From Brevundimonas sp. (GTDB lineage Bacteria > Pseudomonadota > Alphaproteobacteria > Caulobacterales > Caulobacteraceae), in NCBI RefSeq assembly GCF_019636155.1, contig NZ_JAHBYB010000005.1:62001-126000 (forward strand): DNA of 64,000 nucleotides, given 5' to 3'. Positions within the stretch are counted from its first letter, which is position 1. Every line of letters begins with the position of its first letter. Both the position numbers and the translations under genes were made by a program. Shown here piece after piece: positions 44,851 through 53,377 of this stretch. The notes below the pieces were generated by a model. It saw only the letters and a program-made list of their open reading frames with translations, did not search any database and was not told the DNA's origin.

Positions 44851-45246
44851 GTGAAGGGCTTCATCGACAATATCGAACGTCTGACGGAAGAGAACACAGA
44901 CTTTCGCCGCGTTCTGTACACCGGCCACAATCTGCAGCTCGTCCTCATGGCCATTCCGCACGGCCAGGAGATCGGCGAAGAGGTCCACGACGACCGCGAC
45001 CAGTTCTTCCGCATCGAGGCGGGCGAGGGCGAAATCTGGATCGACGGCGTTCGTCACGCCGTGAAGGCGGATGACGGGGTCATCGTCCCTCAGGGCGCCC
45101 GCCACAATGTGGTCAGCACGGGGTCCGAGCCGCTTCGGCTCTACACCCTTTATGGTCCGCCGGAGCATCGCGACGGTACGGTTCACGCCACGGTGGAAGA
45201 GGCCTCCGCCGACCACGAGCATTTCGACGGCCGCACGACCGAATAA
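44851..45246 (+). CDS. Small cupin-domain protein
   Basis: A 131-residue single-domain cupin. Metal ligands are seen in EEVHDDRDQFFRIEAGEGEI (first His/Glu) and GVIVPQGARHNVVSTGS (last His). The GTG at 44851 is preceded by AGGAGA at 6-base spacing. It is the third gene of the plus-strand prx/sensor unit. Possible roles are thiol or persulfide chemistry, but no substrate can be read from sequence. Confidence 0.8.
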   Translation: MKGFIDNIERLTEENTDFRRVLYTGHNLQLVLMAIPHGQEIGEEVHDDRDQFFRIEAGEGEIWIDGVRHAVKADDGVIVPQGARHNVVSTGSEPLRLYTLYGPPEHRDGTVHATVEEASADHEHFDGRTTE

Positions 45247-45249
45247 CCG

Positions 45250-46743
45250 TCAGGGGCCGACGTCGTCCGCATCGGCGCGCCGGTCGTCGGGCCGCGGCAG
45301 GTGCAGGTCGATACCCAACGCCTCCGCCAGACGGGTGTCGCGACGATAGATGTCATCGCGAAAGGCGACGCGGCCCTGGCCGTCCAGAAAGGCCGTCCAA
45401 TAAAGCAGGCGCACGTCGATCGGCCGACCGGTCGCCACCCGGACGGTCTCGCCGCTGTCCAGCGCGGCGTCGAATCGGGCGAGCCTCGCGGGGTCGGGCG
45501 CAAGCAGCAGCCGAGCGAAGCCGACCGCGTCCTGCACCCGCACGCAGCCGTGGCTGAGATGGCGGAAGCTCCGGTCGAACGCACCCCGCGACGGGGTGTC
45601 GTGCAGGAAGATGGCGTAGCTGTCCTGAAGTTCGAACTTGACCTGGCCCAGGGCGGCGTTCGGGCCAGCGCGCTGAACCACCATGCCATTCTGAATCGTC
45701 ATGTTGTTCGCCCGCATATAGGCGGCGCCGCGTGGCAGGATCTCGCGCTGGGCGATGGAAGTCGGCACCGTCCAGGGCGGATTGGCGACCACCGAGGCGA
45801 AGGGCCGTTCGAGGCTGGGCGTCGCATTGTCGGCGTCACCCGTCACGACCCGCATCGAATGCACGGGCCGACCGTCCTTCCAGTAGACCATGATGGAGGC
45901 GGCGGTGTTCACCTCGATCCGTTCCGGGGCGACGTCTCTCTTCAGCCAACGGCGGCGTTCCAAATTCAGCGCGATCTGGCGAGCGCGGGCCTCGGCCGAA
46001 ATCGAGAGCGCCCGCTGTGTCGCCGGGCCGATGCGGGCGTCCGCTTCAAGACCGTGGCGCACCTGGAACGCCCGAACGGCCTCTTGCACAATGGATCCGT
46101 ATTCACCGCCAGACGGGCCGACCATCGCGGCGGCGGCTTCGCTTAAATCGCCTTCCACCCGAAGGCGCGGCAGGAGGGCGGGAAGGCGCGGGTCGGACGC
46201 AAATGGTTCGATCGTCGCGCCCAGGGCAAAGGGCGGCCAACCGCCGCGGTCGGCGATGGCGCGATAGCGGAGGAAGCCGTCGCACAGGCCCTGATAGCCG
46301 CGGTCCTGGGGTGCGAGGCCGGCCATCGTCGCCGCAAGTGTTCCGTCGTCGACCGCCTTTGCGAGGAGAGGCGGCGTGTCGACTTGGTTGCGATCCATCT
46401 CCCAGAGCGTCTCGACGGATGCTGGATCGACCCGGCCATGGGCGAGCGCCTCAGCCAGGATCAGGACGGCCTGGGTCAGTTCTGCTTCGCTAAGGGCGAG
46501 ACCGTCGGGCGCCGACAGCCCGTGGCGGTCCGCCAGAGCTAGGGCGTCCATGGCTTGCCGGCGCGCGGACCCCGCCCAGGCGGGGCGACCGCCGCGGGCG
46601 GCGTAGAAGGCTGTAGTCAGAACAGTGATGTCAAAGGCGGCGGGCGCGGGTGCTGCTCGCGCCGCCGTAGAGACCCAGAGCGGCGCCGCTGCGGCCGCCA
46701 GCAGGTGTCGGCGGTTCAGGATTGAGGAGCGACGATCAACCAT
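45250..46743 (-). CDS. L,D-transpeptidase, YcbB type
   Basis: A 497-residue secreted enzyme. A twin-Arg signal (NRRHLLAAAAAPLWVSTAARA) is followed by a long N-terminal domain, a peptidoglycan-binding domain (IVQEAVRAFQVRHGLEADAR, IGPATQRAL) and a C-terminal catalytic domain with FLHDTPSRGAF and HLSHGCVRVQD, where Cys is the nucleophile. It makes 3-3 cross-links in peptidoglycan. The start ATG 46743 lies 23 bases downstream of a CTTAAG-N5-CTTAAG box on the same strand, so the two-component system at 55 kb probably controls it. Confidence 0.88.
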   Translation of the reverse strand: MVDRRSSILNRRHLLAAAAAPLWVSTAARAAPAPAAFDITVLTTAFYAARGGRPAWAGSARRQAMDALALADRHGLSAPDGLALSEAELTQAVLILAEALAHGRVDPASVETLWEMDRNQVDTPPLLAKAVDDGTLAATMAGLAPQDRGYQGLCDGFLRYRAIADRGGWPPFALGATIEPFASDPRLPALLPRLRVEGDLSEAAAAMVGPSGGEYGSIVQEAVRAFQVRHGLEADARIGPATQRALSISAEARARQIALNLERRRWLKRDVAPERIEVNTAASIMVYWKDGRPVHSMRVVTGDADNATPSLERPFASVVANPPWTVPTSIAQREILPRGAAYMRANNMTIQNGMVVQRAGPNAALGQVKFELQDSYAIFLHDTPSRGAFDRSFRHLSHGCVRVQDAVGFARLLLAPDPARLARFDAALDSGETVRVATGRPIDVRLLYWTAFLDGQGRVAFRDDIYRRDTRLAEALGIDLHLPRPDDRRADADDVGP

Positions 46744-46766
46744 GCCGCCGACACCGCAGGGTTCAC

Positions 46767-46783
46767 CTTAAGGCAGGCTTAAG
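46767..46783. promoter_or_regulatory. CTTAAG-N5-CTTAAG box, copy 2
   Basis: CTTAAG at 46767-46772 and 46778-46783 with spacer GCAGG. It overlaps the TAA stop of the solute-binding protein gene, as copy 1 overlaps a TAA stop, and lies just upstream of the L,D-transpeptidase gene. Confidence 0.8.
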
Positions 46784-47552
46784 GTTGGCCGGTCCGCCAG
46801 CCCCACCGCGCGAAGATGGCGGCCCCCTCGTCGGACTTCAGAAAGTCGAGGAACGGCTGGGCGTCGGCGTCCTGGCGGCCGGTCTCTGTCACAACGGCGC
46901 CGGCGTCGCGGTAGATGCGGTAGGGCTCTTCGACCTCGACCACATCAGCGAGGTCCGGATTGGCGACCTGCCAGATGCCCCAGATGATCCAGGCGTCCAG
47001 CGTCGGGTCGTCGATCCAGGCTTGTCGGGCCTCGGCGCTGTTGCGGGCGTAGACGACGATGTTACGACGCAGGGCGCGCACCTTGGCGATGTCGCCGGTG
47101 CGACCGGCCATGTCCTCCCACAGGCCGTTCTGGCCCGCGCCGTTGACAACCAAGACCCGGCGATCGGGCTGGAAAAGATCCTCAAGGCCGCCGATGCCGT
47201 CCGGATTTCCCGGCCGAACGAGGATGGAGGCGGTGCGCAGATAGAGCGGCTCGACCGCCTCGGCGCGGATGCGGCCCTCCAGGGCGCTGACGAAGTCGGT
47301 CATCATCGTCTCGGAGCCTGAGAAGATCAGGTCGCCATCCGCCTTGGCCTGGTCCAGCCATTGGGGCGTGGGTCCGGCGACGACGGCCACGGCGCGACCG
47401 GTGCGCGCCTCATAGGCCTTCGCGGCGTCGCGCATGGCGGGGGAGGGGCCGCCGGGACCGTAGACATGAAGTGGATCGGCGGGCGTCTGGGCGTGGGCGG
47501 CCAGGGCCGTTGCGCTCAGGAGGGCGGCCAGCGTCAGTGCGGACGGGCGCAT
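46779..47552 (-). CDS. Extracellular solute-binding protein
   Basis: A 257-residue periplasmic binding protein with a signal peptide ending AALAAHAQ. It has the two-lobe fold of oxyanion-type binders (LHVYGPGGPSPAMRDAAKAY, GDLIFSGSETMMTDFV, TASILVRPGNPDGIGGLEDL). No ABC permease is encoded nearby. Ligand could be sulfate, molybdate, tungstate or thiosulfate; the sulfur context favours a sulfur oxyanion, but this is inference. ATG 47552 is taken as start because it overlaps the MBL stop (ATGA). Confidence 0.75.
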   Translation of the reverse strand: MRPSALTLAALLSATALAAHAQTPADPLHVYGPGGPSPAMRDAAKAYEARTGRAVAVVAGPTPQWLDQAKADGDLIFSGSETMMTDFVSALEGRIRAEAVEPLYLRTASILVRPGNPDGIGGLEDLFQPDRRVLVVNGAGQNGLWEDMAGRTGDIAKVRALRRNIVVYARNSAEARQAWIDDPTLDAWIIWGIWQVANPDLADVVEVEEPYRIYRDAGAVVTETGRQDADAQPFLDFLKSDEGAAIFARWGWRTGQP

Positions 47553-48451
47553 CAAGAATTCTCCTGGGGTGGGGCGAAGTGATTGGCGGGAATCTTGAAA
47601 TAGACGCGCCCGTCCGGCGCGGCCGGCGGCAGCACCCCGCCGCGGATGTTCACCTGAAGCGCGTAGAGCATCAGATTCGGCAAGGGCAGGGTGGCGTCCC
47701 GATCGTCGCGGAGCCGCACGAAATCCGCCTCGCCGCGTCCGCCGCCGACATGGATGTTGTCCGCCTTCTGCTCTCTCACGGTGCTGAAGCAGGCGGGCTC
47801 GCGGCCATCCGGGCCATAGTCGTGGCCAACGAAGACGGCGGTCTCTTCAGGCAGGGCCAGGATGTCCTGGATGCTTCGGAAGAGAGTCTTCGAGTCGCCG
47901 CCCGGAAAGTCGGCGCGCGAGGTGCCGGCATAGGGCATCATCAGGGTGTCGTGGACGAAGGCGTTGCCGCCAATCACATAGGTGATGGAGGCCATGGTGT
48001 GCCCCGGTGAGAACATCACCCGCGCCGGCAGGTCGCCAACAGCGAACGTGTCGCCAGCCTTGAAGAGTCGGTCCCACTGGCGACCATCGGCCGGAAAGTC
48101 GTCGTCCAGGCCGTAGATGTCCTTCCACAGCTTCTGGACGCCGATGACCTTTTCGCCGATGGCGGTCGGCGCGCCCAGTTTCTCGTTGAGGAAGGGCGCG
48201 GCGGAGAAGTGGTCGGCGTGGGGATGGGTGTCCAGCAGCCACTCGACGGTCAGGCCCTCCGCCTTGACGTAGTCCAGGATGGCGTCGGCGTTGCGGGTCG
48301 AGGTCGCCGCCGCCTTCTCGTCGAAATCCCAGACCGGATCGATGATCGCGCATTTGCGGCTGACCGGGTCGGAGACGACATACTGCCAACTGCCGGTCTT
48401 CTTGTCGTGGAGCGCCGCGATGCGCGCTCCGCCGTGGTCGATGATCTGCAT
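47552..48451 (-). CDS. Metallo-beta-lactamase-fold persulfide dioxygenase-like protein 2
   Basis: A 299-residue paralogue of the MBL enzyme at 42704. The metal site is THPHADHFSAA, followed by VHDTLMMPYAGTSRADFPGG and FVGHDYGPDG. The same PNLMLYALQVNIRGGVLPP C-terminal pattern is present in both. It is likely a persulfide dioxygenase. ATG 48451 is chosen because it begins the conserved IDHGGARIAALHDKKTGSWQ. It starts 64 bases after the prx stop, across a terminator-like hairpin, and is coupled to the solute-binding protein gene. Confidence 0.85.
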   Translation of the reverse strand: MQIIDHGGARIAALHDKKTGSWQYVVSDPVSRKCAIIDPVWDFDEKAAATSTRNADAILDYVKAEGLTVEWLLDTHPHADHFSAAPFLNEKLGAPTAIGEKVIGVQKLWKDIYGLDDDFPADGRQWDRLFKAGDTFAVGDLPARVMFSPGHTMASITYVIGGNAFVHDTLMMPYAGTSRADFPGGDSKTLFRSIQDILALPEETAVFVGHDYGPDGREPACFSTVREQKADNIHVGGGRGEADFVRLRDDRDATLPLPNLMLYALQVNIRGGVLPPAAPDGRVYFKIPANHFAPPQENS

Positions 48452-48475
48452 GAAGGCTCCGTTTGGTTTGCGAAG

Positions 48476-48506
48476 AAAAAGGCCGGACCGCTTGCGAGGT
48501 CCGGCC
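48476..48506 (-). terminator. Rho-independent terminator after peroxiredoxin 2
   Basis: GGCCGGACC and GGTCCGGCC (48481-48489, 48498-48506) form a 9-bp perfect stem with an 8-base loop. On the minus strand the stem is followed directly by TTTTTCTTCG. It ends the peroxiredoxin transcript just before the MBL gene, so that gene may need its own promoter or read-through. Confidence 0.85.
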
Positions 48507-48515
48507 GGAATCCGA

Positions 48516-49166
48516 TCAGGCGGCTTTCGGGGCGTCGGGGAGGTCGCGCGTCGAGAAATACCAGTCGGTGTAGACGTAACCCTCGGAAGCGCGAGCCTCG
48601 GCCGCCTCGGCGGTCTTGGGCGGGGGGACGATGGCCGGTTGGCCAGGGCGCCAGTTCTCAGGCGTCGCGACCCCGTTGGCGTCGGAAGCCTGGAGCGCGG
48701 TGAGCAGCCGAACGAACTCTTCGATGCTGCGGCCATTGCTCATGGGATAGTAGACCATGGCGCGCAGCTTGCCTTCCGGATCGATCAGGAAGGTGGCGCG
48801 AACAGCCGAGGTGTCGGCCGCCCCGGGGTGGATCATTCCGTAGGCCTGGGCCACCTCCATCTTCAGATCCTCGATGATGGGGAAGGGGATTTCGACGCCG
48901 AACTTCTCCTTGATGTTCCGGGTCCAGGCTAGGTGCGAGAAGATGCTGTCTATCGAGAGGCCCAGGAGCTCGCAGTTCATGGCGGCGAACTCATTCGCAT
49001 GCTTGGCGAACCCGATGAACTCGGTCGTGCAGACCGGGGTGAAGTCCGACGGGTGCGAGAAGAGGATCAGCCATTTGCCGCGGTAATCGGCCAAGCTGCG
49101 ATCCCCGTGCGTGGTGCGGGCGTGAAAGTCGGGGGCGGGTTCGTTGAGGCGGGGCAGTCCGGTCAT
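48516..49166 (-). CDS. Peroxiredoxin, Prx6 type, copy 2
   Basis: A 216-residue peroxiredoxin, paralogous to the one at 43750. The peroxidatic Cys is Cys46 (HPSDFTPVCTTEF), with DSIFSHLAWTRNI and FPIIEDLKMEVAQAYGM downstream. ATG 49166 has AGGAG at 8-base spacing (AGGAGATATCGAC). The 19-bp operator lies 39-57 bases upstream, so it should be controlled by the same persulfide sensor as copy 1. It is a single-gene transcript ended by a clear terminator. Confidence 0.92.
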   Translation of the reverse strand: MTGLPRLNEPAPDFHARTTHGDRSLADYRGKWLILFSHPSDFTPVCTTEFIGFAKHANEFAAMNCELLGLSIDSIFSHLAWTRNIKEKFGVEIPFPIIEDLKMEVAQAYGMIHPGAADTSAVRATFLIDPEGKLRAMVYYPMSNGRSIEEFVRLLTALQASDANGVATPENWRPGQPAIVPPPKTAEAAEARASEGYVYTDWYFSTRDLPDAPKAA

Positions 49167-49204
49167 GTCGATATCTCCTTCAGACGCCCCAATGAACAAT
49201 TACA

Positions 49205-49223
49205 TACATACTTACGCAAACTA
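49205..49223. promoter_or_regulatory. Shared 19-bp operator candidate, copy 2
   Basis: TACATACTTACGCAAACTA on the plus strand, 16 of 19 identical to the copy at 43688-43706. It lies in the short AT-rich gap upstream of peroxiredoxin 2 and just beyond the end of the DsrE gene. Confidence 0.7.
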
Positions 49224-49265
49224 ATAGTTCTTATGCCCAGGAAAGGTTCCGCCTATGCCGAGCCG

Positions 49266-49790
49266 TCAGTTCACAACCAGGGCGTATCCGGCCTGTTGAA
49301 GGTGGATGACCGTCATCAGGGCGGCGAGATCAACGCTCACGCCCGCTTCGAGATCGGCTTGCGCGATGCCGTTCCCCGCCATGGCCTGGCCGCACAGTCG
49401 AACCTGGACGCCGGCGGCGATGAGGGCGCGGATCAGGGCGCTGTTGGGGTTGGCGTCGCCCTTGCCGCGCGCGGTCCAGGCGGCGTCGGAGAGAACTGCA
49501 GGGGTGGCGGCGCCGTGCAGGACGACCACGATCTGACGGTGGTCGGCGTCCACGCCGCCCGCCGCCAGCATATTCACCAGCCGCGCGACGCGATCCAATC
49601 CCTTCAGCGGCCTGTCGTCCGCACCGCCCTGGGACACGTCGAAGATGACCCGATAGATGCGCGACGGATCCGGCTGTTCGCCGGCCTCGGGCAGGGGCTT
49701 GAAGCCGCCGAAGCCTGAGACAGCCTGGGCGAAGCTCGGGGAGGCCGCCAGGGAGGCGGCCAAGGACAGGGCGATCACGAGGGTTTTCAT
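49266..49790 (-). CDS. Periplasmic DsrE/DsrF-family protein
   Basis: A 174-residue secreted protein. The signal peptide is MKTLVIALSLAASLAASPSFA. The mature part shows the DsrE fold (YRVIFDVSQGGADDRPLKGL, VARLVNMLAAGGV, IVVVLHGAATPAVLSDAAW) and a conserved Cys in VRLCGQAMAGNGI. DsrE proteins transfer sulfane sulfur between Cys residues. It is the last gene of the run that begins with dsbD, and it would link periplasmic thiol redox with persulfide handling. Confidence 0.82.
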   Translation of the reverse strand: MKTLVIALSLAASLAASPSFAQAVSGFGGFKPLPEAGEQPDPSRIYRVIFDVSQGGADDRPLKGLDRVARLVNMLAAGGVDADHRQIVVVLHGAATPAVLSDAAWTARGKGDANPNSALIRALIAAGVQVRLCGQAMAGNGIAQADLEAGVSVDLAALMTVIHLQQAGYALVVN

Positions 49791-49819
49791 GGCGGGTTCC
49801 GGTGTGCGGGCGCTGGGGG

Positions 49820-50437
49820 TCAGGGACGGCGGGCGATGAGATCGATCAGGGCGGACCGGCCGCTGTGGCCGGCGCCTTCGGAGACGTCGCTGTCGTGGCT
49901 TTTCAGATGCAGGATGTCGAAGTCGGCGAAGGCGTCGCGGAGCAGCGCCTCGGTGTAGAGGTTCTCGACCTGCCCCGGACCGCCGGTGCCATAGGCGATC
50001 TGTTCCGGCCGATAGCCCTGCAACAGGACCAGGCCGCCAGGCTTCACGGCCGCCTTCATACGCTCGAAAAGTCGGTCGCGCTGGGGAGGCGGGGCGAACT
50101 GAATGAAGACGGCGACCACGACGTCGAACGCACCCTGCGGCCAGCCCCAGGTCTCGAAGTCCGCCACCTGGGCGTCCAGTGTGACGCCACGTCGCTCGGC
50201 CAGGGCGAGGGCCTTCTCGACCGCGCGCGGGGCGATATCCGTGGTGGTGACGGCCAGGCCCTGTTCGGCGAGCCACACGCCGTTTCGGCCCTCGCCGTCG
50301 GCGACCGCCAGAGCGGTCATGCCGGGCTGGAGCCGCGCGATCTGAGCGGCCAGGAAGGCGTTGGGCGTCTCGCCGAACAGATAGTCCTGGCGGTCATAGC
50401 GGCTGTTCCAGAAGTCGCGGGCGGCGACGGAGTCCAT
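49820..50437 (-). CDS. Class I SAM-dependent methyltransferase
   Basis: A 205-residue methyltransferase with the SAM-binding motif ALAVADGEGRNGVWLAEQG and the later FDVVVAVFIQFAPPPQRDRL. WNSRYDRQDYLFGETPNAFL at the N-terminus is typical of the TehB/thiopurine-type subfamily, which methylates small sulfur, selenium or tellurium compounds. The context supports a thiol or sulfide substrate. ATG 50437, 11 bases from the nucleotidase stop. Confidence 0.8.
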   Translation of the reverse strand: MDSVAARDFWNSRYDRQDYLFGETPNAFLAAQIARLQPGMTALAVADGEGRNGVWLAEQGLAVTTTDIAPRAVEKALALAERRGVTLDAQVADFETWGWPQGAFDVVVAVFIQFAPPPQRDRLFERMKAAVKPGGLVLLQGYRPEQIAYGTGGPGQVENLYTEALLRDAFADFDILHLKSHDSDVSEGAGHSGRSALIDLIARRP

Positions 50438-50448
50438 AAGGTGTTCCT

Positions 50449-51876
50449 TCAGATGATGAGGACGCTGACGGGCAGATCGGTCTCGCCAGGCGTATGGTCG
50501 GCGAACCAGGATTCAAGCGCGCCCACAGTGTCGATGTCGAGCGTCCGGCGGTCTCGCCCGTAATGTTCGGGCACCCCTTGGGCGGTGACGAAGGCCACCA
50601 GATAGTCCGCCTCCGGCTCGACAGGGCGGTCTCCGACCAGCAGGCGGTCGAGGCGCTGCCCCTTGGGATTCTCAAGCTTCACGAAGGCCGTGAGACCCCG
50701 GCAACGTTTGATGTAGCCGCCCATCTGCTCATACGGGTCGGCGGCGAAGGTGCGCTCCAGATTTTCTTCCAGCATCGCTTGCAACTCGGCCCCGGTCAGC
50801 GTCGTGCGTGAGATCGGCGGATTCATCGGCGCCATATTGTAGAGGTCGCCCAGAGTGACCGGACCCGGCGCGACGGGCGCGCCGTAGCGCCAGCCGTTGG
50901 AGAAGGCGATGTCCACGCCCGCCGCCTGCGCCGCCGCCGCCAGCAGGACGTCGTCCATCGGCGCGCTGGCCATGGCGTAGCGGTGAAGGGGGATGGCGGT
51001 GCGGCCGACGATGCGCGCCAGACGCTCGCGCTCGGGCGCCAGGGCCATCTCCACCAAGCCGGCGACTTGATCGTCTTCGGGGCCAGCGTCCACGGCTATG
51101 AGCCGATGGCGCCGCAGGCACACGCGGCCCTCTGCAATCTCCAGATCCAGCCGGCCGATATAGGCGCCGTGGCAGCCGGACTGGATGATCAGGGTGTCGC
51201 CGACGCGGGCCGGTTCGTGCAGGCGGTTATGGGTATGACCGCTCAGGATCACGTCGATGCCCGGCGTTTCGGCGGCCAGCTTCAGATCCTGCGGAAAGCC
51301 CAGGTGCGACAGCAGGACGACCAGATCGACCTTTTCCTCGCGGAGCTGGTGCAGCTGCTCGCGGGCTTCGGCCACACCCATTTCAAACCGCACGCCTTCA
51401 GAGAAGGCGGGGGGCATCGTCTTGTCGATGATGGGGCAGGCCAGGCCGATCACGCCGATCCTCAGACCGCCGCGCTCGAACACCCACCGCCCGTCGAACT
51501 CCGGCGCGCCGTCATCCTTGCGGAAGACATTGGCGGCCAGGACGGGATAATCCAGTCCCGCCGCCAACGCCTTGAACCCCGCCGGGCCATAGGCGAACTC
51601 CCAGTGCGCCGTCATGGCGTCGATCTTCAGGGCGTTCATGATCGGAACCAGCGCCTCGCCCCGGCTGGCGACGGCGACCCGCGTGCCATGGAAGGTGTCG
51701 CCGTTGTCCAGGGTCAGGCATGCACCTTCGGCGCGCGCCTCTTCGAAGAGGCGCGCGATGCGGGCGACCCCGCCCAGCCGTTCGAACCGCCAGCCGCCTT
51801 CGGTGCGCACCAGTTCGGGATGCGGCTCGAGATAGCCGTGGAGGTCGTTCAGCTGGAGCAGGGTCAGGGTGGTCAT
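50449..51876 (-). CDS. 5'-nucleotidase-type metallophosphatase
   Basis: A 475-residue calcineurin-type phosphoesterase. Metal motifs LLQLNDLHGYLE, LDNGDTFHGTRVA, GLACPI and SGHTHNRLHEP are clear, with the usual C-terminal substrate domain (FSNGWRYGAPVAPGPVTLGD). The fold also includes SoxB thiosulfohydrolase, but no signal peptide is seen, so a cytoplasmic nucleotidase/phosphatase is preferred. It lies between the DsbA-type and methyltransferase genes with very short gaps, so it belongs to the same operon. Confidence 0.75.
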   Translation of the reverse strand: MTTLTLLQLNDLHGYLEPHPELVRTEGGWRFERLGGVARIARLFEEARAEGACLTLDNGDTFHGTRVAVASRGEALVPIMNALKIDAMTAHWEFAYGPAGFKALAAGLDYPVLAANVFRKDDGAPEFDGRWVFERGGLRIGVIGLACPIIDKTMPPAFSEGVRFEMGVAEAREQLHQLREEKVDLVVLLSHLGFPQDLKLAAETPGIDVILSGHTHNRLHEPARVGDTLIIQSGCHGAYIGRLDLEIAEGRVCLRRHRLIAVDAGPEDDQVAGLVEMALAPERERLARIVGRTAIPLHRYAMASAPMDDVLLAAAAQAAGVDIAFSNGWRYGAPVAPGPVTLGDLYNMAPMNPPISRTTLTGAELQAMLEENLERTFAADPYEQMGGYIKRCRGLTAFVKLENPKGQRLDRLLVGDRPVEPEADYLVAFVTAQGVPEHYGRDRRTLDIDTVGALESWFADHTPGETDLPVSVLII

Positions 51877-51884
51877 GGTCGGCT

Positions 51885-52559
51885 TCAGCGCAGCGGTTGT
51901 CCGGAGCGGATACGACCGATCACCGCTTCGAGTTGCGCCTGGGGCATGCCGCCGGGGATCAGATTGCCGTTGATGATAAAGGCGGGCGTGCCCTGCAGGG
52001 CCAGGGCCGCCGCTTCTCGACCATTTCGGTCCAGCACCGCGTCGATGTCTGCGCGGTGTTCGGCCAGGTCCTGATTCAGGCGCGCCATGTCCACGCCGGC
52101 CGACTGGACCAGACGGGTGATGTCCGCCTGGTCGCCGATGCGCGACGGCGACAGCATGAAGGCGTTATGGACGGCCTCGTACTTGCCCTGATAGGCGGCG
52201 GCGAGGGCGGTCCGGGCGGCGGTCTCCGAGACGTCGCCGAAGATCGGCCAATCCTTGTACAGGACGCGCACCTTGGTGTCCGCCTTCAGCAGGCCGTCGA
52301 TCTCAGGCTGCATCTTCTTGCAGTAGGGGCAGTTGTAATCGACGAAGCCGATGATGGTCACATCGGCGTTCTCGGCGCCGATGAAGGGCGCTGCGGGATC
52401 GCGCAGCAGGTCATTGAAGCCGACCTGGGCGATGGGCGGCATGTCTTGTCCGGAGGCGGCGGAAGGGCTGGCGGGCGCCGCGCCGTTGTCGGCGTCGGCC
52501 GGGCCGCAGGCGGCGAGCGCCAGGACGGCGGCGAAGGCAGGGGCGAAGGTGCGGTTCAT
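51885..52559 (-). CDS. DsbA-family thioredoxin-fold lipoprotein
   Basis: A 224-residue thioredoxin-fold protein. A lipobox (LALAACG) indicates membrane anchoring as a lipoprotein. The active site is CPYC (FVDYNCPYCKKM), with a cis-Pro loop QGTPAFIINGNLIPGG. It fits disulfide exchange in the periplasm and may receive electrons from, or compete with, the DsbD encoded upstream. The gap to the TlpA-type gene is 23 bases. Confidence 0.85.
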   Translation of the reverse strand: MNRTFAPAFAAVLALAACGPADADNGAAPASPSAASGQDMPPIAQVGFNDLLRDPAAPFIGAENADVTIIGFVDYNCPYCKKMQPEIDGLLKADTKVRVLYKDWPIFGDVSETAARTALAAAYQGKYEAVHNAFMLSPSRIGDQADITRLVQSAGVDMARLNQDLAEHRADIDAVLDRNGREAAALALQGTPAFIINGNLIPGGMPQAQLEAVIGRIRSGQPLR

Positions 52560-52582
52560 GGAAGCTCCGTGAGGCGAGGGGG

Positions 52583-53377
52583 TCAGTGCAGACGCGCGAT
52601 TTCGGTCGCGATCTGTTCGGGGGCGATTTCCCCCATGTGGGCCTTGGCCAGACGGCCGTCGGCGTGGAGGAACAGGGTCACCGGAATGCCGGCCGTACCG
52701 TAGTGGCGGGGCAGCGCCATGGCCTCGTCGAACAGCACATGGTCGAGGGCCAGCCCCTGGCTCTGCAGAAAGGCCCGAACGCCGGCTTCGCCCTCGCCCT
52801 GGTTGACGAAGAGGAAGCGCACATTCGGATGGGCTTTTTCGGCCTGGGCCAAAGCCGGCATCTCGCGCCGGCAGGGCGGGCACCAGGTGGCCCAGAGATT
52901 GATCACCGTAGGCCGATCGATCGGCGCCGAAAGGTCGATCGCCGGTGCGTCCATCGCGGCCAGCGTCAGGGCGGGCGGCGCCATGGGCTGCGTCGCCGAG
53001 GCCAACTGATGGGCGGTGGTCCAAACCAAGGCGCTGGCCAGCACAGGCGCAATGGCCCAGGCGCGTTCGCGCGTCGTGCGCAGCAGCAGAATGGTGGCCA
53101 GGATCACGACCGGCGCGACCCAGATCCAACTGAATCCGCCCTGCCAGACCGCGAGCGCCCGCCACGGGTCAGCCCCGAAATACTCCCAGTGCGTCGCCAC
53201 GTGACCGAGGCGGGCGACCGCCAGACCGCCGAAGACTAGGACCGTGCTCCACAGGTTGAAGCGCGGGCTGACCCGGCTGGCCAACAGCCCGACGCCGATC
53301 ATGAAGACGAACACGCCGGCGATGATGGCGAACCGCTCGCCCGACAGGACGAGCGGGCCCAGGGTGATGGCGTTCAT
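52583..53377 (-). CDS. Membrane protein fused to TlpA-type thioredoxin domain
   Basis: A 264-residue protein. Several N-terminal helices (FAIIAGVFVFMIGVGLLASR, FSWIWVAPVVILATILLL) resemble part of the Lgt-like fold. The C-terminal thioredoxin-like domain has the WCPPC site (NLWATWCPPCRREMPALAQA) and a cis-Pro (GTAGIPVTLFLHADG). It reduces periplasmic disulfides, possibly for cytochrome c maturation, which fits the many cytochromes encoded nearby. It overlaps dsbD by 4 bases. Confidence 0.85.
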   Translation of the reverse strand: MNAITLGPLVLSGERFAIIAGVFVFMIGVGLLASRVSPRFNLWSTVLVFGGLAVARLGHVATHWEYFGADPWRALAVWQGGFSWIWVAPVVILATILLLRTTRERAWAIAPVLASALVWTTAHQLASATQPMAPPALTLAAMDAPAIDLSAPIDRPTVINLWATWCPPCRREMPALAQAEKAHPNVRFLFVNQGEGEAGVRAFLQSQGLALDHVLFDEAMALPRHYGTAGIPVTLFLHADGRLAKAHMGEIAPEQIATEIARLH

